Source: Frondihabitans peucedani (GTDB lineage Bacteria > Actinomycetota > Actinomycetes > Actinomycetales > Microbacteriaceae). From it: a stretch of 64,000 bases of DNA. The notes beneath the pieces are model-generated. The model was given only the letters and a program-made list of their open reading frames with translations. It ran no database searches and was not told the DNA's origin. Shown here in pieces: positions 25,310 to 34,286 of the stretch. Positions within the stretch are counted from its first letter, which is position 1. Every line of letters starts with the position of its first letter. A program made the translations under genes and the position numbers. The stretch spans positions 1-64,000 of the forward strand of contig NZ_BAABAU010000002.1 in the NCBI RefSeq assembly GCF_039537585.1, given 5' to 3'.

Positions 25310-27051
25310 GAAAGTGCTTCCTTTTCGCTCCGACCGGCCAGACGGCCGATCGCACGCGTTGCCAGAGAGGGAGAGTCGGGGCGCAGGCCCCGACCAATGG
25401 GCCAGGTGGTCCCAGAGGCGGCCGCCTGGAAAGAGTCCTGCCAGTCAAGGAAGTCAATCCCAAGCCCGGTCGCGCACGCCTCTTCAAGCTGCCGTGACGC
25501 CTGAGCAAGGTCTTCCCGCGTCGGCGCCGAAATGGTGATGTAGCCGACCCAGGACGCGCCGTGGTGGTGCGAGCCCGCTTCGAGGTCTTTCGCGCGACGC
25601 TGGGCGGCCGACATGCGGGTGGTCGAGTCGTCCGACACGAGCCGGCCCTTCTGCTGCTCAGCTACGACGCCGGCCATGTCGCGCACGACGTCGGCCCGGG
25701 CGGCTGCTTTCGCCTGCCCGGCCGGGATGAGGTGCATGTGGAACGACACCGAGCGGACGAACGTCAGCTCACGGCCCACGAGAAGGTCGAGGCACCACAG
25801 CGGAGAGCGGCCGGCGACGGCCAGGTTCTCGCCGTGGATCGCCGCGGTACGATGCCACCACGTCACCCCGGGAGCGTCCTCGATTGGGTCGCCGCGGCGG
25901 AGGATCGTCGGGTCGTAGGACTCCACCACGTGAGCTGAGAACTCATCGTGGGAGGCAAGGCCCACGTCGCGGAGCGGGTTCACCGGGCCGGCCAGGTCAA
26001 TGGGCATGTTCGGGTTCTGCTGGTGCCGGATGACCGCCACCGTCTGCTTCGCCGTGAGCGGGCGAACGGTCCCCATGCGTGCGTCGACCAGACCACGAAC
26101 GGTCGCCACGATCTGGTCCGCCATGAGGGCCCGCCAGGCGTCCCGCCCGGACCCGAACTTCGCGGCCGCGTCCGTGAACTTCTGGGTTAGCGGCCAGGAC
26201 ACCACGACGTAGTGCCGCTGCACCATGGCGTCCTGGCTGGTGAGCTGGATGACTTCGCTATACGAACGCTTCTGAGCCTCGTAGGAGGCAAGGCGGATCG
26301 CATGCAAAGCACGGTCCTCATCAGTCGGCATATCCCCGAGGACAGGGGCGCTCTCCATGCGCTCTAACACCCACCGATCCTGCATGGCCGTGTCGGGCGG
26401 AAGAACGCGGGTGAGGGTCTGCACGTCGCTGATCAGCGAGGCGGGCGACGCGCGGCGTGCCAGGAACCGGCCCCAGCCGGCCGCCGCGCGGGTGAGCGCG
26501 CCGGCCGACTCCATCCCGCGAATCTGACCAGAGACCGCGAACGCGACCGAGAGGTAGGGCTGCTGTCCCACGGGGGCGTGCCAGGCGATACCGGGCGTTT
26601 TGGAGCTGTACTGCAACCAACCCATGCCGTCTGACCCGTCCGGGTTTGCCCGCATCTGGCGGAGGAGCTTGGCTGTCTCGGCTTGCTCTTTCTTCGTGGC
26701 CTTGGCCGCCTGCTTCTGCAGGCGGTCCCACTCGGCGTCATCGAACGGGATGAACGTGTCGGTCCCGAGGCGCTGCCTCGACTTCCAGCGGGCCCGCTTC
26801 GTCCGGCGCTGCAAGATCGTCCCGCGGTGCGTCGTGGCCGTGACGAGCATCGTCACGCCCACCCCGGCCGCAGCTATGAACAGGACCGGCAGGCCGCCGC
26901 CGAAGGCGACGCCGATCATCCCGCCACCAATGAAGATCGCCATGGCGATAATCCGGGGCCGCGACGCGGTGCCACCAAAGAACGACCGGTGCCCCGACTC
27001 CCCACCGAGGTAGCGGACGTAAGGAGGTTTTTTAGTCTCGGTGTGACTCAT
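25306..27051 (-). CDS. SCO6880-type conjugation protein
   Basis: A 581-residue protein with an N-terminal two-segment membrane domain (about 28-75, PrgI/VirB3-like) preceded by KKPPYVRYLGGESGHRSFFGG, and a large soluble part typical of SCO6880 proteins (YVVVSWPLTQKF, WWHRTAAIHGENLAVAGRSPLWCLDLLVG). It works with the VirB4 motor. ATG 27051 is chosen for GAAGGGA upstream; a longer frame to 27144 lies inside the previous gene. It overlaps the upstream gene by 20 bases. Confidence 0.82.
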   Translation of the reverse strand: MSHTETKKPPYVRYLGGESGHRSFFGGTASRPRIIAMAIFIGGGMIGVAFGGGLPVLFIAAAGVGVTMLVTATTHRGTILQRRTKRARWKSRQRLGTDTFIPFDDAEWDRLQKQAAKATKKEQAETAKLLRQMRANPDGSDGMGWLQYSSKTPGIAWHAPVGQQPYLSVAFAVSGQIRGMESAGALTRAAAGWGRFLARRASPASLISDVQTLTRVLPPDTAMQDRWVLERMESAPVLGDMPTDEDRALHAIRLASYEAQKRSYSEVIQLTSQDAMVQRHYVVVSWPLTQKFTDAAAKFGSGRDAWRALMADQIVATVRGLVDARMGTVRPLTAKQTVAVIRHQQNPNMPIDLAGPVNPLRDVGLASHDEFSAHVVESYDPTILRRGDPIEDAPGVTWWHRTAAIHGENLAVAGRSPLWCLDLLVGRELTFVRSVSFHMHLIPAGQAKAAARADVVRDMAGVVAEQQKGRLVSDDSTTRMSAAQRRAKDLEAGSHHHGASWVGYITISAPTREDLAQASRQLEEACATGLGIDFLDWQDSFQAAASGTTWPIGRGLRPDSPSLATRAIGRLAGRSEKEALS

Positions 27052-28486
27052 GGGCCCGGTCCCTTCCGTAGTGCTCCTCGTGATCCACGACCGGTTCGAC
27101 CGCGGCAGCGCCCACCGAGTCACCGATCTTCTTCGTCGTGTCAAAGCTGGCCTTCGCGCCGGCAGCGATCATCGTCGGAATGCCGATCGCTGCACCAATG
27201 CCCGTGCTGGATTCGGCCGCTCCTGCGGTCGTAGCGCCGCCCTCTGCGGCCGCAGCGCCGCCGCCCGCGGCACCCGCACCGGCCCCGACCTTTGCGCCCG
27301 CAGAAGCCGTCTCAGCGCCGTTGGACGCTGCTGCTGCCTTGCTGCCCGCCGAAGCGGTGTCCGGTGCGGCCGAGCCGGCGTCGGCCGACGTCGTGCTCGC
27401 AGGCGAGCCCTTTGAGCTGGTCGAGGAACCAGCCGAACCGCCGCCGCCGCTGCCGCCGGCCCCGGAGTCGCCGTACTTCGCGTCTGCCTCTTGCATCGAG
27501 GAAGACCCGATCATCGGGCCCGCCGGCGCACCGCCCGCGCCACCCATCGGGAGCACGGGCGCGAACTTCGTCAGCAGTACAGGCGAGAGGCCCGCAAGGA
27601 CGAGCGACAGGATCGACACCACGAGAGTCACGGTGCGTTCCAGGGTCGGGGTTTTGGAGAAGACGTCGACGCTGGACGAGACCATGCTGTAGGCGATCGC
27701 AAGCATGAAGAACAGCAGCGGGTGAGAAGCCAAAATGCCGAACCAGAGGTACGCGATCTTGGTGCCAAACTTCCGCTTGGACTTGTCGATGATCCAGACG
27801 AACCCGAGCGGGAACAAGACACCTGTGAAGTACAGGGTGATGAGCTGCACGATCAGGATCAGGACCACGATCAACAGGCCAATGATCATGAAGAACATCA
27901 GCAGCGCCCCCACGATCGCTCCCCCGGCAAGGCCCGCCCCGTTGTCCTTCGCGGAAAGCATCTTTGAGAACTTGTCGACGATCGTTTGCGACGACGAGTT
28001 GATCCCCCACGAAATGAGGGAGTCCGACAGCGCGCCGAAGAACCGGACCAGGAAAGACCCGAGCAACGGGCCGAACGCTGCACCGATCAAGAACAGGGGG
28101 GCGTAGAGCCCCAGCGATTCCGCAAGGTCACGGCCGGACTGCTGGCCGCGTGCCGTCCGCACCACCTGGGGGATGATCAGCGCCACCATCACGAAAATCG
28201 CCAGAGCGAACGAGACCTTGTAGGCGTTGATGAACCAATCCGCCGTCAGGTCCGGCAGGGTCGCTTTCGTGATGGCGGGCATGATTGTGTCGGACAGGCT
28301 CTTGGCCCCGTCCTGCAACATGTTGAAAGTGTTGCCCGCCGGGTCCGACCAGAAATCAGCAATGCCCTTGGCCGTGTTGACTGCATCACCCACGCCGCTA
28401 GCGGCGTTTCCAATGGCTTTCCCACCGCTAACGATCGCGCAGCCCACCGGGCTCACGGCGCAGGCGACGTCTCCGGCCGCCGACAT
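27032..28486 (-). CDS. TrbL/VirB6-like channel membrane protein
   Basis: A 484-residue integral membrane protein with about six to seven membrane segments between residues 90 and 330 (VSFALAIFVMVALIIPQVV, LMFFMIIGLLIVVLILIVQL and LTLYFTGVLFPLGFVWII are clear). Residues 345-460 are a Gly/Ser/Ala repeat tail (GGSGGGGSAGSS and similar), likely disordered. GGGAGG lies upstream of ATG 28486. It is the usual polytopic component of actinobacterial type IV systems. Confidence 0.85.
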   Translation of the reverse strand: MSAAGDVACAVSPVGCAIVSGGKAIGNAASGVGDAVNTAKGIADFWSDPAGNTFNMLQDGAKSLSDTIMPAITKATLPDLTADWFINAYKVSFALAIFVMVALIIPQVVRTARGQQSGRDLAESLGLYAPLFLIGAAFGPLLGSFLVRFFGALSDSLISWGINSSSQTIVDKFSKMLSAKDNGAGLAGGAIVGALLMFFMIIGLLIVVLILIVQLITLYFTGVLFPLGFVWIIDKSKRKFGTKIAYLWFGILASHPLLFFMLAIAYSMVSSSVDVFSKTPTLERTVTLVVSILSLVLAGLSPVLLTKFAPVLPMGGAGGAPAGPMIGSSSMQEADAKYGDSGAGGSGGGGSAGSSTSSKGSPASTTSADAGSAAPDTASAGSKAAAASNGAETASAGAKVGAGAGAAGGGAAAAEGGATTAGAAESSTGIGAAIGIPTMIAAGAKASFDTTKKIGDSVGAAAVEPVVDHEEHYGRDRAHESHRD

Positions 28487-29211
28487 CAGCAGCCTCCCGT
28501 ATATCGAGTACCGCCGTTGGCCAAGACGGTCTGATCGGGGACGATGCTCTTTTCGATGCGCCAGGCACCGTTCTCCCAATCCATGACGAATCCGCTCACG
28601 GTGGTCTTGGTGGGGCTCAATGCCCCGTCGATGACATAGCCAACGGCGAAGGTGACGTAAACCTGGTTCGACGTCGAGTGCTCCGTAACGCGCCAGATTC
28701 CGTTAGTGGTCGACACGTGGAACGACGTCCCCGGGGGGACTTCCCCGGCCGCGAGTTTGTCGCCGGCCCTCTGATACGCCCCGGCGAGGTCTCGATAAGC
28801 CACGGGGCTCGTGATCGCCATGATGCTCTTCGACACGGTGTCCGCGTCGGAGGCATTAGGCGTCGGGTACTGCCAGAGCCAGCGGTAGAACGACGTCGCA
28901 ACCTCGACAGCCCCGTAAGTGCTGTGCTTAGCCGCCTTCTGCGCTGCCAGGACCATTGGCGCGTCGCGGTCTTGGCCTCCGAGGCAGCCCGTGGGGGCTT
29001 CGTCGTTCTCGTTGTCGCCGCTACCGGACGTGCCCCCAGTCGGAATCGACGTGACGGCCGGAGCGGGCGCGCTGGTGGTGATGGTCGCCGTAGGTTGGTT
29101 GTTCCCACGGTTGGTCGCGTAGACGATGCCGCCACCCACCGCGACCACGACGACCGCGGCCCCGATGACGATTGGCCACCGAGAACGGCCGGATGCTGAG
29201 TACATGCGCAT
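28486..29211 (-). CDS. VirB8/TraM-like conjugation protein
   Basis: A 241-residue protein with one N-terminal membrane segment (IVIGAAVVVVAVGGGIVYA, about 14-33), a Thr/Pro/Ser linker and a C-terminal NTF2-like domain (ATSFYRWLWQYP, GTSFHVSTTNGIWRVTEHS, VTFAVGYVI, GAWRIEKSIV). This layout fits VirB8-like channel cores. Its stop codon abuts the next start. Confidence 0.75.
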   Translation of the reverse strand: MRMYSASGRSRWPIVIGAAVVVVAVGGGIVYATNRGNNQPTATITTSAPAPAVTSIPTGGTSGSGDNENDEAPTGCLGGQDRDAPMVLAAQKAAKHSTYGAVEVATSFYRWLWQYPTPNASDADTVSKSIMAITSPVAYRDLAGAYQRAGDKLAAGEVPPGTSFHVSTTNGIWRVTEHSTSNQVYVTFAVGYVIDGALSPTKTTVSGFVMDWENGAWRIEKSIVPDQTVLANGGTRYTGGC

Positions 29212-29247
29212 GGTTCATCTCCCCTGAGAAGTTGAGTGGCGGGTGGG

Positions 29248-29589
29248 TTAGGTGGCGAAGGTTAGGATCGCGCCGACAACGAGCGCCAGAGCAGCCAGGA
29301 CGCCGAGAGAGACGCCAGCCCAGAGGGCATTTTTTCGACCGACCGCGTGGGCCTGAGGGTTCGGGTTGACCTCGCCCGATGCACCGGCCATGCCGACGAT
29401 TCCGATCACGAGGTAGACGATCGAAATCAGGATGCCGATGCCCCAGATCGCGGTAATGGCCTTCTGCCAGAGCTGCGTGAACTTCGTTCCACCGAACGAA
29501 AAATCGGGCACGAGCCCGTCGAGAGGGTTGTCCACCGCAGCGACGAGCTGGTGAGTGTGGAGGGCGGTTGTGGCGAGCAGATCAAGCAT
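29248..29589 (-). CDS. Pilin-like small membrane protein (VirB2/TrbC type)
   Basis: A 113-residue protein with two membrane segments (ITAIWGIGILISIVYLVIGIV and ALWAGVSLGVLAALALVVGAIL around residues 46-70 and 86-110) separated by a short polar loop, as in VirB2-type subunits. ATG 29589 is preferred over upstream in-frame Met because AAAAGGA lies 8 bases before it. Confidence 0.72.
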   Translation of the reverse strand: MLDLLATTALHTHQLVAAVDNPLDGLVPDFSFGGTKFTQLWQKAITAIWGIGILISIVYLVIGIVGMAGASGEVNPNPQAHAVGRKNALWAGVSLGVLAALALVVGAILTFAT

Positions 29590-29602
29590 GGGTGGGTCCT
29601 TT

Positions 29603-30829
29603 TCAGCGTGCGGTGGAGACGATGGTTTGGAGCGAACGGACGACGCCCGCGGCCGCAGCGGCCAAGGCGTCTCGAGTGGAGGGAGCGAGCTTGCCGACCG
29701 TGAGCTGCCCGCGCTCGGCAATGTGGGCGTCGTAGGGGACCTCGTGGCGCTGAGTCACCCCTGCGTCGTGGAGGAGGCGAGCAACTTCGTCGGCCACGGC
29801 CGCGTTCTCGGGGCGGCCGTCCTTCAGCCGAACGACGATCGCGTTCTCCGCGAGGGCCTTGGAGTGGGCGTCGCCGGCACGGAGGACGTTGAGCACCTGA
29901 ATGGCTTGCACCACGGCGTCGCCGGAGTTCATGACCGGCACGACCAGAATGTCGGCCACGGACGCCGCTCCCTGGAACGCGGAGGACGTGGGGACGTTGC
30001 CCGAGTCCATGACCTCGATGCCGTAGAACTCCCCGATCTTGTCGGAGACCTTCACCACGTCTTCGAACGTCAGAGCGGGACGGTCCTCGGAGACGGTGCC
30101 GAAGACCGTCGCGAACGAGGTTTGCGGGACGCCGTAGCCCATGAGCTGCCCGGCGCTGGTGATGGTGTCGGCGTCGCGCACCAACTCACCAAGGCCGATC
30201 AGGGCATTCCCCTCGGCCCGGTAGTTGAGCGCTCCCGGGTCGTCGGAAACTTCCCAGATCGCCACCGAGCCGCCACGGATCGCCGCAATGACCCCGCCGA
30301 GAAGAATCGAGGTCGGGGTCTTGCCGACGCCGCCTTTCTTGTTCGCTACGAGAATGCGCACGTGCCGGGTCCAGGTCGCCTGACGGATGATCGTCTCGTT
30401 CGCCAAGCAGCGCGCCTGGTGCTCTTGCTCGGCCAGCTCGGCCGGGCTAGGGGCCATGCGGAACAATCCCCGCAGCCCCTTGCTCGACTTCACCGGAGCT
30501 GACGAAGTCGCGCTGAGCCCGGAGGCCGCTCCCCCAAACAGCACCGACAAGCTCTCATCCCGCGACCTCGCCACGGGCGCTTCGGCCGGCGTTGACGGTG
30601 CCGGGGGCACCGCAGCCAGAACCGGCTCAGGACGTGGCGGCGCACCTTCGGGGCGCACTGGGCTCTTCGGCATCGGCGGCAGCTTTGGCAGCCCCTCAGT
30701 CGGCGTCTCAGCCTTCACGCGTCGCTCCAGGTGCGGCGTGATGGACGTTGTGTCTTCCTCGATGTAGTCGCTGGCGCGCGCTGCCCCGCCGAACACCTCT
30801 TCCGGTGTGTTCGAGTTGATGTCACTCAT
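29603..30829 (-). CDS. ParA/MinD-like ATPase of the transfer operon
   Basis: A 408-residue protein: a long Pro/Ala-rich N-terminus (1-150), then a deviant Walker A ILVANKKGGVGKTPTSI near 157-171 and a ParA-type fold (EVMDSGNVPTSSAF, DILVVPVMNSGD). The residue after GKT is Pro instead of the usual Thr or Ser, which may alter nucleotide binding. It is the first gene of the transfer operon and probably localises the machinery; it is distinct from the partition ParA at 37.6 kb. Confidence 0.83.
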   Translation of the reverse strand: MSDINSNTPEEVFGGAARASDYIEEDTTSITPHLERRVKAETPTEGLPKLPPMPKSPVRPEGAPPRPEPVLAAVPPAPSTPAEAPVARSRDESLSVLFGGAASGLSATSSAPVKSSKGLRGLFRMAPSPAELAEQEHQARCLANETIIRQATWTRHVRILVANKKGGVGKTPTSILLGGVIAAIRGGSVAIWEVSDDPGALNYRAEGNALIGLGELVRDADTITSAGQLMGYGVPQTSFATVFGTVSEDRPALTFEDVVKVSDKIGEFYGIEVMDSGNVPTSSAFQGAASVADILVVPVMNSGDAVVQAIQVLNVLRAGDAHSKALAENAIVVRLKDGRPENAAVADEVARLLHDAGVTQRHEVPYDAHIAERGQLTVGKLAPSTRDALAAAAAGVVRSLQTIVSTAR

Positions 30830-31131
30830 TTCGTTCGTCTCCTAGCATCGTGCCTAAATCAGTTGAAGGAATTAGCAGCCCATCCCCGACTCTCCAACTA
30901 TCACTGCAAAAAACCCACGCAATTTGAGGTCAAGTCGTCAAGGCCAGCAAATTTGAAGCAACGGCCGGGGAAATGGCATAGCTATCGCTGACGCCCGAAG
31001 GGGCGTCAGTTGTTTGAAGGCTGCGAGATCCCGGGTTGAACTATGGAAGTCGCAATTGAGACTGTGACTGTGGCGGGGTTATGTCAGCAGCGGACGGGTG
31101 TGGCCTCTCGATTAGCGCCACAATTGGGCGC
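30830..31131. promoter_or_regulatory. Promoter region of the transfer operon with an orphan hairpin
   Basis: The 302-base gap upstream of the transfer operon is AT-richer than its surroundings. It contains a perfect 9-bp stem with a GAAG loop (30988-30996 with 31001-31009) followed by TTGTTT. No gene ends near it on the plus strand, so a short transcript or attenuator is possible. Confidence 0.45.
30988..31016 (+). terminator. Orphan Rho-independent terminator-like hairpin
   Basis: CTGACGCCC and GGGCGTCAG pair around GAAG and are followed by TTGTTT on the plus strand. It stands upstream of, and antisense to, the minus-strand transfer operon and before the winged-helix gene. It could end a small plus-strand RNA. 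Confidence 0.5.
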
Positions 31132-31455
31132 ATGCCGAGGCCCGAGAACCTGATGAGGCACACTCCCGATGAGGTCGCCCATTTTCAGGAGATGCTGACC
31201 TCGCCCTCGCGTGTCCTCGTGCTTCGAGCTCTTTTGCAGGAGCCCCGGACCGTTGCGGATCTTTATGACGTTGTGAAGCCGTCGATGAGTAAGCCGTCGA
31301 TGTTCAACGCCCTGGCTGAATTGCGCGATCGCGGTTACACGGAGGATGACGCCCCGGAGGGCACGCGTCGACGTGGTCCCGGCGTCAAACACTGGGCCAA
31401 GCAAAGTGTTGTTACGAGGGAGCTGGCGCAGCTCCTCGAGTACTTTCTCGGCTGA
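31132..31455 (+). CDS. Winged-helix DNA-binding protein
   Basis: A 107-residue ArsR/MarR-sized winged helix: MLTSPSRVLVLRALLQEPRTVADLY forms the first helices (split around residue 30), SKPSMFNALAELRDRGYTEDD the recognition part, and RRRGPGVKHWA the wing. Start is ATG 31132; the frame extends to an ATG at 31081. It faces the transfer operon across 300 bases and is a candidate regulator of it. Confidence 0.65.
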   Translation: MPRPENLMRHTPDEVAHFQEMLTSPSRVLVLRALLQEPRTVADLYDVVKPSMSKPSMFNALAELRDRGYTEDDAPEGTRRRGPGVKHWAKQSVVTRELAQLLEYFLG

Positions 31456-31477
31456 CCGTCCGTCTCCGCCTCGCCGA

Positions 31478-32245
31478 TCAATAGGCGACGGCATGGAATC
31501 CTCCGTCTGCGTAGATGACGGATCCTGTGGTTGCCGGCAGCCAGTCGGACAGCAGCGCCACGATCGACCGGGCTACCGGGCGGCTGTTGGTGCTGTCCCA
31601 ATGCAGTGGCGCTCGGCTCTCCCACATGCCGTCGACTTCATCGATGCCTTCGATCGCTTTCATCGTGAAGGATTCAATGGGTCCTGACGCCACGAGGTTG
31701 CAGCGGATGCCTCGTTGGCCGTAGTGGTGGGCTAAATATTGATTCGTGGACTCATAGGCGGCTTTGGCCACGCCGGCCCAGCCATACACAGGCCAGGCCA
31801 CGGAACCGTCCAGCGTGCATCCCACGACGCTTGCGCCGTCGACGAGGAGCTTGTCGACTCCGCGCACGAGAGATTGGTAGGAGTACGCGGACACCTGAAA
31901 AGAGTGTGAGACGTCCTGCCACTCCGCACTCGCGAAGTGGTCTCCGACGACGGACGGGAAGCTCGCGGAAATGCAGTGGACGACGCCGTCGAGGTGGTCC
32001 GCGTGCTGGGCGACCTGGTCATGGAGCAGCCCCACGTCCTCCGGAAGGGTGGCGTCGAACTCAACAATTGGTGGCGTCGTTGGGAGGCGACGTGCGATCG
32101 CCTCCGTGATGCGGCGTCGCCGGCCGAAGGCCGTCAGGATGACCGTCGCCCCTTGCTGCTGGGCGACCTCGGCAGCACGGTAGGCAATCGACGTCTCGTT
32201 GAAGACCCCTGAGACGAGGATCGTCTTTCCTTCGAGGAGCCCCAT
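31478..32245 (-). CDS. fabI: Enoyl-ACP reductase, FabI/InhA type
   Basis: A 255-residue NADH-dependent reductase of fatty-acid elongation. It begins GLLEGKTILVSGVFNETSIAY (cofactor fold; residues 2-22), has the active pair in PVYGWAGVAKAAYES and closes with ALLSDWLPATTGS and VIYADGGFH, very close to mycobacterial InhA. The start lies one base past the stop of the upstream gene. Its presence beside a MabA-like FabG on a plasmid suggests a spare or modified FAS-II step, or replacement of a target for reductase inhibitors; both are inference. Confidence 0.88.
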   Translation of the reverse strand: MGLLEGKTILVSGVFNETSIAYRAAEVAQQQGATVILTAFGRRRRITEAIARRLPTTPPIVEFDATLPEDVGLLHDQVAQHADHLDGVVHCISASFPSVVGDHFASAEWQDVSHSFQVSAYSYQSLVRGVDKLLVDGASVVGCTLDGSVAWPVYGWAGVAKAAYESTNQYLAHHYGQRGIRCNLVASGPIESFTMKAIEGIDEVDGMWESRAPLHWDSTNSRPVARSIVALLSDWLPATTGSVIYADGGFHAVAY

Positions 32246-32246
32246 C

Positions 32247-33320
32247 TCAGATCGCTCCAATCGAAAGGATCAGGTACCGGCTGGAGTCCCCTGCCTTGTC
32301 CACGCGCGCCGCCCGTACTCGAAACCAGTCGGTCGTCCCATCGGCGCGAAGAAGCTTGACGTCGAGCTGGGTCTCACCGTCGCTTTGGCGGGCCTGCTCG
32401 ATGAAAGTCTCAAACTCGAGCCGGCCCTTCTCCGTAGCGAGAGCAGCGATGTCCCCCTCGAACGGTTCGTAGAAGCCAAGAAGCCCCCAGCTCGGAGACG
32501 TCATGAACGTGTAGGACTGCGCGCAATCCACGGCGGCGAAGGCCGTCTCCGACGCCAGCGCGAAGTAAGCCCGCGTGAACTCTGTCGGATCCACGACGTC
32601 GAGGCCAGTAGTCCGGTACGTGCTTGGCCGCTGAACCTCTCTGGTAAACCCGTAGGCGAAGTGCACGCCTGGCCGTCCCTCGATCGGTACCGCTGAGCCC
32701 ACCAGCGACAGCTGCTTCTTGCCAGGGTTGGGTGTTCCCAATCGCGTGATGGCTCCAAACGTGAGGAGCTGGTGAACGTTGTTCCCCGCCGCCAACCCCG
32801 CGTCCACTGTGGTTTTTACCCGTGCCCGTTCCTCGTACGGCAATAGTCGGGTCAACCAGTCCCCCACCGGACCTCGTGAACTTTGCGACGCTGACTTCGG
32901 GAACTCATGCAGCTCATACAGGTTGTCGTCCCAGAGGGAAGACGTGTCACCCACGTTGTTTCCTGTGAGGTCCACGGTCCACTGCCAAGCACCAATCAAC
33001 GGTTCCGGGGGCAGTTGCCTCCCCTCTTCCGTGTAGATCCCGTACGCGCCAACCACGCGCGACTTGTCGGGAGTGTGGATCGGTTTGACCCGCACGACGT
33101 AGCTCTCGTCACCAAACTCGGCCACCCGATCAACTGCGGAGCCATTTGAAAGGGCCTCGGTCAGCGCTGGCAGCAGCACCTGACGGCCGACCTGAGAAAG
33201 GTGGCGTCGAGGGCTCACCCCGTCAAGGTCCTGATTCCCAACGGCGAGCAGCGTTGTCGTGTCACCAAAACGGTCAAGGACGACCCACTGTCCGAGTGCG
33301 TTGATTTGTGATTCCGCCAT
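32247..33320 (-). CDS. Putative PAS/GAF-type sensor protein
   Basis: A 357-residue soluble protein with three apparent sensory-like segments: an N-terminal part (INALGQWVVLDRFGDTTTLLAVGNQDL split across 5-32), a middle block with WQWTVDLTGNNVGDTSSLWDD and a C-terminal part ending LDVKLLRADGTTDWFRVRA, typical of PAS domains (…ADGT.RWF.VR). AAGGAAGG lies before ATG 33320. It has no DNA-binding or kinase domain. It is coupled to fabI. The sensing role is inferred from the PAS-like end. Confidence 0.5.
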   Translation of the reverse strand: MAESQINALGQWVVLDRFGDTTTLLAVGNQDLDGVSPRRHLSQVGRQVLLPALTEALSNGSAVDRVAEFGDESYVVRVKPIHTPDKSRVVGAYGIYTEEGRQLPPEPLIGAWQWTVDLTGNNVGDTSSLWDDNLYELHEFPKSASQSSRGPVGDWLTRLLPYEERARVKTTVDAGLAAGNNVHQLLTFGAITRLGTPNPGKKQLSLVGSAVPIEGRPGVHFAYGFTREVQRPSTYRTTGLDVVDPTEFTRAYFALASETAFAAVDCAQSYTFMTSPSWGLLGFYEPFEGDIAALATEKGRLEFETFIEQARQSDGETQLDVKLLRADGTTDWFRVRAARVDKAGDSSRYLILSIGAI

Positions 33321-33479
33321 GCATTCCGCCTTCCTTCTCTGGGACTCCCAGCGAAGGCGCAATGCAGCTGCACACCGGCGCCAAGCGCTTGAGAGTGTCC
33401 AGCCTGAGCCGCTATCCAGCGACCAAACTTACGAGGGGTCTACCCCCGCACGGGTCACAACGTAACAGATAATCGAGGC

Positions 33480-34193
33480 ATGCATCAAAGAACACAGCCG
33501 CAGTCAGTCCTCGTCGTTGGAGCGTCCCGCGGCATCGGAGCTGCAACCGCCAAGCTCTTCGCGGAACGAGGCGATCTCGTCACCGGCACCCACCGAGGAA
33601 CCGGAGTGCCGGCCGGCGTCACGGGCGTGGAAGCCGACGTCAGAGACGAATCCAGCATTCAATCCGCCGTGCGGACTGTGCTGGATTCGACAGGTCGGCT
33701 CGACGTCGTCGTGGTCAACGCAGGGATCACCCGGCAAGAACTCCTCGTCCGAATGACGGCGGAGAGTGCTCGGGAGGTATTTGAGGTCAACACCATCGGC
33801 TCGATGATGGTCGTCAAGCATGCCGCCAAGCTTATGAACCGCCAACGATCGGGTTCCATCGTTCTGGTCTCCTCGGAAAGCGCCCACACGGGAATCCCAG
33901 GCAGCAGTCACTACACCGCATCCAAGGCCGCGCTAGAGGGCTTCATGCGTTCGGCCATGTGGGAATACGGACCACGCGGCATCCGAATCAACACGGTGGC
34001 GCCCGGAACAACCGAAACCGACATGATCGCCCCACTCACCTCAGAGAACCGGGCGAAGATGCTCGCCGCAACACCCCTGGGTCGTTTCGCGGAACCAGAA
34101 GAAATCGCAGACGTCATCTACTGGACCGCACACAGCACCTTCCTCACTGGGGCCGTAATCCCCGTAACTGGTGGCGAGGGATTCGGCGCCTGA
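33480..34193 (+). CDS. fabG: 3-oxoacyl-ACP reductase, FabG/MabA type
   Basis: A 237-residue short-chain dehydrogenase: VGASRGIGAATAKLF near 13-27, NAGIT near 81, catalytic Ser in SSESAHTG and Tyr/Lys in HYTASKAALEG, and the end GAVIPVTGGEGFGA. The sequence resembles mycobacterial MabA, the partner of InhA. It is divergent from the sensor/fabI pair with a 159-base gap, so the three likely form one unit. Confidence 0.87.
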   Translation: MHQRTQPQSVLVVGASRGIGAATAKLFAERGDLVTGTHRGTGVPAGVTGVEADVRDESSIQSAVRTVLDSTGRLDVVVVNAGITRQELLVRMTAESAREVFEVNTIGSMMVVKHAAKLMNRQRSGSIVLVSSESAHTGIPGSSHYTASKAALEGFMRSAMWEYGPRGIRINTVAPGTTETDMIAPLTSENRAKMLAATPLGRFAEPEEIADVIYWTAHSTFLTGAVIPVTGGEGFGA

Positions 34194-34250
34194 CTCCGCA
34201 TTTTCGAAGTTCGCTTTTCACGGCCCCAGACTTAAGGGTTTGCGAGGCGA

Positions 34251-34274
34251 ATGACGTTGAGGTCACAACGTCAT
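34251..34274. repeat. Inverted repeat after fabG
   Basis: Perfect 9-base arms ATGACGTTG and CAACGTCAT with a 6-base loop lie 58 bases past the fabG stop at the edge of the replication region. There is no T run, so a binding site is as likely as a terminator. Confidence 0.45.
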
Positions 34275-34286
34275 GAGGCAGGACAC

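Noticed and set aside
31081-31131. TTATGTCA near the winged-helix gene as a XerD arm
   Set aside because: The preceding bases do not form a XerC arm, so it is not a recombination site.
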